Shown here one piece after another: positions 41,197 through 46,036 of a stretch of DNA of 46,036 nucleotides. A program made the position numbers and the translations under genes. Numbering within the stretch: the stretch's first letter is position 1; every line of letters begins with the position of its first letter. The stretch covers positions 1-46,036 of the forward strand of contig NZ_BAGJ01000260.1 in assembly GCF_000308775.1 (NCBI RefSeq), read 5' to 3'. The DNA is from Nocardia testacea NBRC 100365. Lineage in GTDB: Bacteria > Actinomycetota > Actinomycetes > Mycobacteriales > Mycobacteriaceae. The notes beneath the pieces were generated by a model. The model had not been told where the DNA came from, did no database searches, and was given only the letters and a program-made list of their open reading frames with translations.

Positions 41197-42033
41197 GTGA
41201 GCAACCCGAAGATCTGGCTGGTGACCGGAGCGAGCAGCGGCTTCGGCCGCGCGATCACCGGGGCGGCGATCGACGCCGGCGATACCGTGATCGCGGTGGC
41301 ACGCCGCACCGCCGCCCTCGACGACCTCGTCGCCGCCCATCCAGACCAGGTGGAAGCGCTGGCGCTGGACGTCACCGATACCGAGCGCATCGAGACGGCG
41401 GTCGCCGATATCGTCGCCCGCTACGGCCGGATCGACGTACTGGTCAACAATGCGGGCCGCACCCAGGTAGGCGCGGTCGAGGAAACCACCGACCGCGAAC
41501 TGCGCGACCTTTTCGACCTGCACTTCTTCGGACCCGCCGCACTCACCCGCGCGGTACTGCCGCATATGCGCGCCCAGCGGTCCGGCGCGATCGTCATGAT
41601 GAGCAGTGTCGGCGGGCAGCTGTCCTTCGCGGGCTTCTCCGCCTACAGCGCCACCAAGTTCGCGCTGGAAGGTTTTTCCGAGGCACTGGCCGAGGAGGTC
41701 GCGCCGTTCGGGATCGATGTACTGATCGTCGAACCCGGCGCGTTCCGGACGGGACTCTTCGGGGCCGGGGCGGCGTATTTCAGCGCCGAGAACGAGGTCT
41801 ACACCGAGACGGCGGGCGCCACCCGGCGGATGGTCGAGACGGGAGACGGGACCCAACCCGGCGATCCCGCCAAGGCGGCCGCCGCCATCCGCGCCGCACT
41901 GGACGCCGAACGCACACCCCTGCGCCTTCCGCTCGGCGCGGACGCCGTGGACGGGATCCTGGATCACCTCGACGCGGTGCGCACCGACATCACGGAATGG
42001 GAAAAGATCACCCGGGCCACAGCTTTCGACTGA
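41197..42033 (+). CDS. Short-chain dehydrogenase/reductase (classical SDR)
   Basis: 278 residues. Cofactor motif TGASSGFGRAI at 10-20, LDVTD, NNAG, MSSVGGQ with the catalytic Ser, and YSATK as the Tyr-Lys pair; EPGAFRTGLFG follows. The pattern after strand 6 and length are those of classical SDRs that oxidise or reduce alcohol/ketone groups with NAD(P). GAGGAG lies 6-7 nt before the GTG. Likely regulated by the divergent LysR protein. Confidence 0.93.
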   Translation: MSNPKIWLVTGASSGFGRAITGAAIDAGDTVIAVARRTAALDDLVAAHPDQVEALALDVTDTERIETAVADIVARYGRIDVLVNNAGRTQVGAVEETTDRELRDLFDLHFFGPAALTRAVLPHMRAQRSGAIVMMSSVGGQLSFAGFSAYSATKFALEGFSEALAEEVAPFGIDVLIVEPGAFRTGLFGAGAAYFSAENEVYTETAGATRRMVETGDGTQPGDPAKAAAAIRAALDAERTPLRLPLGADAVDGILDHLDAVRTDITEWEKITRATAFD

Positions 42034-42664
42034 GATCGCGCCCGCGAGTACACCGCCCGAATCCGACACCCCGGCACCTCGAGGCGGATCGCCACGCGAT
42101 CTCGGCACGCGCTAGGTGTAGTCCCCCGTGAGGTCGTGAACACGGGGAACTACACCTGTTGTTCCCCGGGACGTCGTGGCCGGGGACGTGAGATCGGTAC
42201 CCACCCCGGACGGGCAGGACGAGAACATGTTTCTTGCCGAGCATGGGAAACCGAGGACCGTTGCCGAACGGTAGCGTGCGCGAACCGAAAGTTGCTGAAA
42301 GCAAAGGGCTCTGATGGCAATCGATCAGATGGAATCACTTGCCGGGCGTTCACCGTCCCACGACGAGCATGTGAGAGCGTCGCGAATACTTGCCGTCGGG
42401 TTGCGGTCGCTTCGGCCGAGGGGCGGCGCATCGGCGACAGTTCGCGCAAGATACCGCGCCGGCAGTCGGCCGCGTTGATCGACGCCGAGTAACAAACCCT
42501 ACCGGGCGGTGATCTCCGCGGTCACGCCCCGAGCCTGTGTCCAGCGAGCACCATCGAACAATGAGACACGTCTTCCTGGATGTGTCCCGCACCGACCGGT
42601 AGCGAGACCGGCAGCCGCTTCGTCCTATTCCGTGTGCACATGTCGAACAACCTGGAGTTGCCCT
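42034..42664. other. 630-bp spacer with a strong hairpin and no clear gene
   Basis: Lower in GC than its surroundings. It holds the hairpin at 42115-42156. A 54-codon frame at 42314-42478 begins after AAGGG (MAIDQMESLAGRSP...), but its codon use is mixed and it has no recognisable family, so I do not call it. The P450 frame is open from 42509, but its conserved part starts at 42665. Confidence 0.4.
42115..42156 (+). terminator. Long stem-loop after the SDR gene, terminator-like
   Basis: Arms GGTGTAGTCCCCCGTG and CACGGGGAACTACACC pair over 16 positions with one mismatch around a 10-nt loop, followed by TGTTGTT. It begins 82 nt after the SDR stop. The regular stem could also be an operator or an RNA element. 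Confidence 0.6.
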
Positions 42665-43927
42665 GTGTCTCTTCCCCCTTCGCTGGAATCGCCACTGTCC
42701 TTTGACGGCGGCACCATAACGCCGAGTTCAGTGATCGATGGTGAGACGCGAGTAGCTTTGTACACCAGGGAGTTCGCCGCGGACCCTCAGCGCGTCTACG
42801 GAGAGCTGAGAGCCCGCTACGGATCACTGGCCCCGGTGGAGATCGCACCCGGCGTTCCGGCCACCCTCGTGGTCACCTACGCGACAGCGAAGCGGATTCT
42901 GCACGATCCCGAGCACTTTCCGGCCGACCCGCGGGCCTGGCAGGCGAACGTGCCGCTGGACTGTCCCGTCCGGCCGATGTTGCAGTGGCGGCCGAACGCG
43001 CTGCGTAATACCGGAGCTGCCCACGCCCGGCTGCGCTCGGCGAATACTTTCGCCCTCGACGGAATCGATCTGCACGCCGCACAGGCATTGGTGGAGAAGA
43101 TCGCGGTGCCGCTGATCAACGGCTTCTGCGCCGCCGGACAGGCCGATCTGCTCGCGCAGTTCGTACACCCCCTGGTCTTCGAGGTACTCAACACTCTGGT
43201 CGGCTGCTCGCCCGAGATCGGGTCGCGTGTGGCGCGGGGAATGGCCGCCGTATTCGACACTTCCACCGATGCCGAAGCGGGCAACGTGACACTGGAATCG
43301 GCGCTGTACGAGCAGACCATGCGCAGAATCGCCGATCCCGGTGACGACATCACCACCCGCATGATCGCGCACAGCGCGGAACTGACCGAGGAGGAGGTGA
43401 TTCACCAACTGGTCGTCATATACGGGGCGGGAATCGAGCCGACGGTCAACCTCATCCTGAACACTCTGCGGCTCATGCTGACCGACGATCGATTCGGTGG
43501 GGGCATGGTCAGCGGTAGTCTCTCGACCGGCGACGCGCTGGAGGAGTTGCTGTTCACCGATCCACCGCTGGCGAACTTCTGCTTCAGTTATCCACGGCAA
43601 CCGATTCTCATCGATGGTGTGTGGCTTCCCGCGCATCAGCCTGTACTGATCAGCATGTCCGCGTGCAATAACGATCCAGCAGTGCACTCCGAAGATTTCA
43701 CCGCCAACCGGTCGCATCTCGCTTGGGGTGCCGGCCCCCACGTCTGCCCGGCCAAGGATCTGTCCTCGACCATCGCCCGTGCGGCGATAGATCAACTGCT
43801 CGATGCGCTCCCGGAGATGGAATTGGCGGTGCCCGCTGCGGACTTGCAATGGCGGACCGGGCCGTACCATCGTTCCTTGGCATGCTTGCCTGTGACGTTC
43901 GAACCGACTCCGCCGATGAGGGCGTGA
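42665..43927 (+). CDS. Cytochrome P450 lacking the ExxR arginine (CYP157-like pattern)
   Basis: 420 residues. Heme ligand C361 in LAWGAGPHVCPAKD; I-helix GAGIEPT at 254-260 instead of the usual AGxDT; the K-helix that should read EELLR reads EELLF (residues 293-297), so the conserved Arg is absent. The WGAGPH-CPAKDL ending and missing ExxR recall Streptomyces CYP157/CYP156 proteins that accompany conservons; no conservon genes are nearby here. The enzyme may be an atypical oxygenase or a regulatory heme protein. CTGGAG lies 8 nt before the GTG at 42665. Confidence 0.88.
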   Translation: MSLPPSLESPLSFDGGTITPSSVIDGETRVALYTREFAADPQRVYGELRARYGSLAPVEIAPGVPATLVVTYATAKRILHDPEHFPADPRAWQANVPLDCPVRPMLQWRPNALRNTGAAHARLRSANTFALDGIDLHAAQALVEKIAVPLINGFCAAGQADLLAQFVHPLVFEVLNTLVGCSPEIGSRVARGMAAVFDTSTDAEAGNVTLESALYEQTMRRIADPGDDITTRMIAHSAELTEEEVIHQLVVIYGAGIEPTVNLILNTLRLMLTDDRFGGGMVSGSLSTGDALEELLFTDPPLANFCFSYPRQPILIDGVWLPAHQPVLISMSACNNDPAVHSEDFTANRSHLAWGAGPHVCPAKDLSSTIARAAIDQLLDALPEMELAVPAADLQWRTGPYHRSLACLPVTFEPTPPMRA

Positions 43928-44108
43928 AGCGCTGCCATCGGCACCGACGCGATCATCGTGTGCCTCGGAATCTCGGTGCTCGCCGAGACCGAGCCGGGGC
44001 ACACCGGCACAGGTGTTCCCCGTTTCGCCGCCGGCCCGCGATCCCGGGAAACCCGCCGCCGGCCCCGTCTCCGATGACGGGGCCGCGCCCATACGACAAC
44101 TGACGTGA

Positions 44109-45704
44109 TCAGTCCCGCGTGACCGCCCCATCCACCCGGCGCCAGATACCGAGCGGGTTCTCCACGCGGATCTCGTCGGCGAGTAGTTCCTCCGGCACGT
44201 TCTGGTAGCTCACCGGGCGCAGGAAGCGTTCGATCGCGCGAGATCCCACCGAGGTGGTGGCCGGGGCCGTGGTCGCCGGGAAGGGGCCGCCGTGCACGAC
44301 CGCGTGACCGACCTCGACACCGGTGGGCCAGCCGTCGAAGAGCACCCGCCCCGCGATCAGCTCCAGTTCCCCCAGCAGCGGGCGGGCGATCGCCCGGTCG
44401 GCGGCGGTGGCGTGCACGGTGGCCGTGAGCTGGCCCTCCAACTCCCCGGCCAGTGCCAGCAGCTCCGCGGTATCGGCGGCACGCACGATGATCGAACTCG
44501 GCCCGAACACTTCATCCTGGAGGGCGCGATCGGCCCGGAAGCGCTCGGCGGTGGTGACGAACAGATGCGGATCGCCGGAACAACTCGTCGCTCCCGCGGT
44601 CCCGATGGCGGCCAGCCGCACTCCCTCGGTACCGGTGAGGCGCTCGACACCGGCGCCGAACGACGACGCGATCCCCTTGTTCAGCATGGGCGCGCCGGAC
44701 GCGGCACCGACCGCCGTCGTGGCCGCCGCCACGAATTCGTCGGCGCCGGGTCCGTCGGCCAGGAAGACCAGTCCCGGGCTGGTGCACAGCTGCCCGACCC
44801 CGGTGGTCAGCGAGGCGACGAATTCCGCGCCCAGGCTCGCGCCGCGTTCGGCCAGTGCGCCCGGCAGTACGAAGACCGGGTTCACGCTGGACATTTCGGC
44901 GTATACCGGGATCGGTACCGGCCTGGCCGCGGCGGCCGCGGCCAGCGCCAGGCCGCCCTGCCGGGACCCGGTGAAGCCCACCGCGCGGATATGCGGGTCG
45001 CCGACCAGCGCCAGGCCGGTTTCCACACCACCGTGCACCAGCGCGAAGGTCCCCTCCGGCAGACCGTGCGCCCGGACCGCCGCGAGCACCGCCCGCGCCA
45101 CCAGTTCGGAGGTGCCGGGATGCGACGGATGCGCCTTGACGACCACCGGTGCGCCCGCCGCCAGCGCGGAGGCGGTGTCACCACCCGCGACGGAGAAGGC
45201 CAGGGGGAAATTGCTCGCGGCGAACACCGCCACCGGTCCCACCGGGATACGGCGCTGGCGCAGATCGGGTTTCGGTAGCGGCGTCCGCGCCGGATCGGGC
45301 CGGTCGAGCCGGGCGCCGGTCCAGCTGCCCTCTCGCACCACCTCGGCGAACAGTCGCAACTGGCCTGTGGTGCGGCCGATCTCCCCGCGGATACGCGCTT
45401 CGGGCAAGCCGGATTCGGCGATGGCCCGCTGCACCAGTGTCTCGCCCAGTTTCTCGATCTCCGTGGCGATACCGTCCAGAAACGCGGCACGCCGGATGAA
45501 GCCGGTGGCCCGGTAGCCGGCGAAAGCCGCCCAGGCCGCGGTCGCCGCCCGCGCCACGGTGGCGGCGTCGGCTGCGTGGAATTCCGGTTCGAGTACGGCG
45601 CCGGTCGCCGGGTTCACCGCACGGAAGGCCCCGCCGGTCCCGGGGACCTCGATGTCGCCCAGCAGGTTCGCGCCGGTGAGGTGTGCGGTCTCGGTGCCGG
45701 TCAT
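44109..45704 (-). CDS. 2,5-dioxovalerate (alpha-ketoglutarate semialdehyde) dehydrogenase
   Basis: 531 residues of the ALDH superfamily, KGSADH branch: NPATGAVLEPEFHAAD start, VFAASNFPLAFSVAGGDTASALAAGAPVVVKAHPSHPGTSE, FTGSRQGG, E270 in VYAEMSSVNPV and nucleophile C307 in GVGQLCTSPG. The HP.HP.TSE and SSVNPVF motifs separate it from ordinary ALDHs. It oxidises 2,5-dioxopentanoate to 2-oxoglutarate with NADP+, the last step of non-phosphorylating glucarate/galactarate (or pentose) degradation. Its ATG overlaps the stop of the dehydratase gene (TGATG), which makes the preceding step. Confidence 0.93.
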   Translation of the reverse strand: MTGTETAHLTGANLLGDIEVPGTGGAFRAVNPATGAVLEPEFHAADAATVARAATAAWAAFAGYRATGFIRRAAFLDGIATEIEKLGETLVQRAIAESGLPEARIRGEIGRTTGQLRLFAEVVREGSWTGARLDRPDPARTPLPKPDLRQRRIPVGPVAVFAASNFPLAFSVAGGDTASALAAGAPVVVKAHPSHPGTSELVARAVLAAVRAHGLPEGTFALVHGGVETGLALVGDPHIRAVGFTGSRQGGLALAAAAAARPVPIPVYAEMSSVNPVFVLPGALAERGASLGAEFVASLTTGVGQLCTSPGLVFLADGPGADEFVAAATTAVGAASGAPMLNKGIASSFGAGVERLTGTEGVRLAAIGTAGATSCSGDPHLFVTTAERFRADRALQDEVFGPSSIIVRAADTAELLALAGELEGQLTATVHATAADRAIARPLLGELELIAGRVLFDGWPTGVEVGHAVVHGGPFPATTAPATTSVGSRAIERFLRPVSYQNVPEELLADEIRVENPLGIWRRVDGAVTRD

Positions 45705-46036
45705 CAGCTCACCTTCTTCACGAGGTCGGCCAGTTCGGCGATTTCGGTCTCGTCGAGATCGGTCAGCGGGCTGCGCACCGGACCGGCCGGGCGGCCGATG
45801 ACCTTCATCCCCGCCTTGATGATGCTCACCGCGTAGCCGGGTTTGCGATTGCGCAGGTCGCAGTACGGGATCACGAACTCGTTCAGCGCGTTCAGCACGA
45901 AGGCGTTGTCGCCGCGACGCAGGGCGCGGTAGAAGTCGAGGGCGAACTCGGGCAGGAAGTTGTAGATCGCCGAGGAGTAGGTGGTCACGCCCAGCGCCAG
46001 GTAGGGCAGCGCGAACATCTCCGCGGTGGGCAGGCC
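45704..46036 (-). CDS. kdgD: 5-dehydro-4-deoxyglucarate dehydratase, C-terminal part (5' end off the window)
   Basis: The last 110 residues of a DapA-superfamily enzyme: GLPTAEMFALPYLALGVTTYSSAIYNFLPEFALDFYRALRRGDN, FVIPYCDLRNRKPGYAVSIIKAGMKVIGRPAGPVRSPLTDLDETEIAELADLV. This C-terminal pattern is characteristic of KdgD, which dehydrates and decarboxylates 5-keto-4-deoxyglucarate to 2,5-dioxopentanoate. The product is the substrate of the coupled downstream dehydrogenase. The catalytic Lys lies outside the window. Confidence 0.9.
   Translation of the reverse strand, partial: GLPTAEMFALPYLALGVTTYSSAIYNFLPEFALDFYRALRRGDNAFVLNALNEFVIPYCDLRNRKPGYAVSIIKAGMKVIGRPAGPVRSPLTDLDETEIAELADLVKKVS

Noticed and set aside
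42314..42478. 54-codon frame with AAGGG upstream in the SDR-P450 spacer
   Set aside because: Mixed codon use and no recognisable homology pattern; too weak to list as a gene.
42665..43927. Conservon (roadblock/DUF742/GTPase) genes around the P450
   Set aside because: No such frames exist in the flanking spacers or neighbouring genes.

Overview
The window is high-GC actinobacterial DNA, most likely from Nocardia or a close mycolic-acid relative. Evidence for this is the strong third-position GC, the many GTG starts, several starts placed 6-7 nt after a TAnnnT-like box (leaderless style), F420/LLM-type oxidoreductases, two Ddn-like proteins, a LIP-family secreted lipase, KstR-like operators and Ltp-type sterol thiolases. 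The genus is inferred from content only.

Layout, left to right. (1) 1-5.2 kb, minus: one type I polyketide synthase extension module, KS-AT(malonyl)-DH-KR-ACP, with an N-terminal docking helix and running off the left edge. A 1.3 kb stretch without convincing genes follows. (2) 6.5-11.7 kb: an MFS exporter, a NarL/DesR-type two-component pair (minus), and a divergent three-gene ion-transport operon (KhtT-N-like regulator, CBS protein, ArsB/NhaD permease). (3) 11.7-18.2 kb: oxidoreductases (NtaA-type flavin monooxygenase, NAD(P)H-binding protein with divergent HxlR regulator, FAD oxidoreductase, LLM enzyme) and a WGR/beta-propeller fusion. (4) 18.3-21.1 kb: a TauC-TauA-TauB-like ABC importer with 4-nt gene overlaps. 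(5) 21.2-29.3 kb: Ddn-like protein, proline iminopeptidase, SnoaL-like protein, AlkB alkane hydroxylase, lipase, tRNA(CAU), second Ddn-like protein, a tiny membrane protein, a Ser/Cys/Gly-repeat membrane protein divergent from a GRDP-like protein, and DedA.

(6) 29.4-40.2 kb is a steroid/acyl-CoA side-chain catabolic region: aldehyde dehydrogenase, two small DUF35 proteins, two Cys-less thiolase-like proteins (Ltp4/Ltp3-like), an SCP2-type thiolase, a TetR regulator and a FadD8-like CoA ligase. Two sites matching the KstR consensus TnnAACnnGTTnnA lie upstream of the aldehyde dehydrogenase and the ligase. A TnpB-only IS200/IS605-type element sits exactly at the junction of the two Ltp genes, and the pre-insertion site can be rebuilt as a GTGA stop/start overlap. 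Just upstream of the SCP2-type thiolase, two tandemly duplicated micro-ORFs, each with its own strong ribosome binding site, are chained by stop/start overlaps into the thiolase. A Phd/YefM antitoxin with a doubtful RelE/ParE toxin lies between the TetR and ligase genes.

(7) 40.2-46.0 kb: LysR regulator divergent from an SDR, a strong hairpin, a P450 lacking the ExxR arginine, and a KdgD/2,5-dioxovalerate dehydrogenase pair for sugar-acid breakdown that runs off the right edge.

The best candidates for undescribed biology are the tandem micro-ORFs (35.7-35.83 kb), the SSCGGG-repeat protein with its GRDP-like neighbour (27.5-28.5 kb), and the TnpB insertion that appears to have kept the operon translatable.
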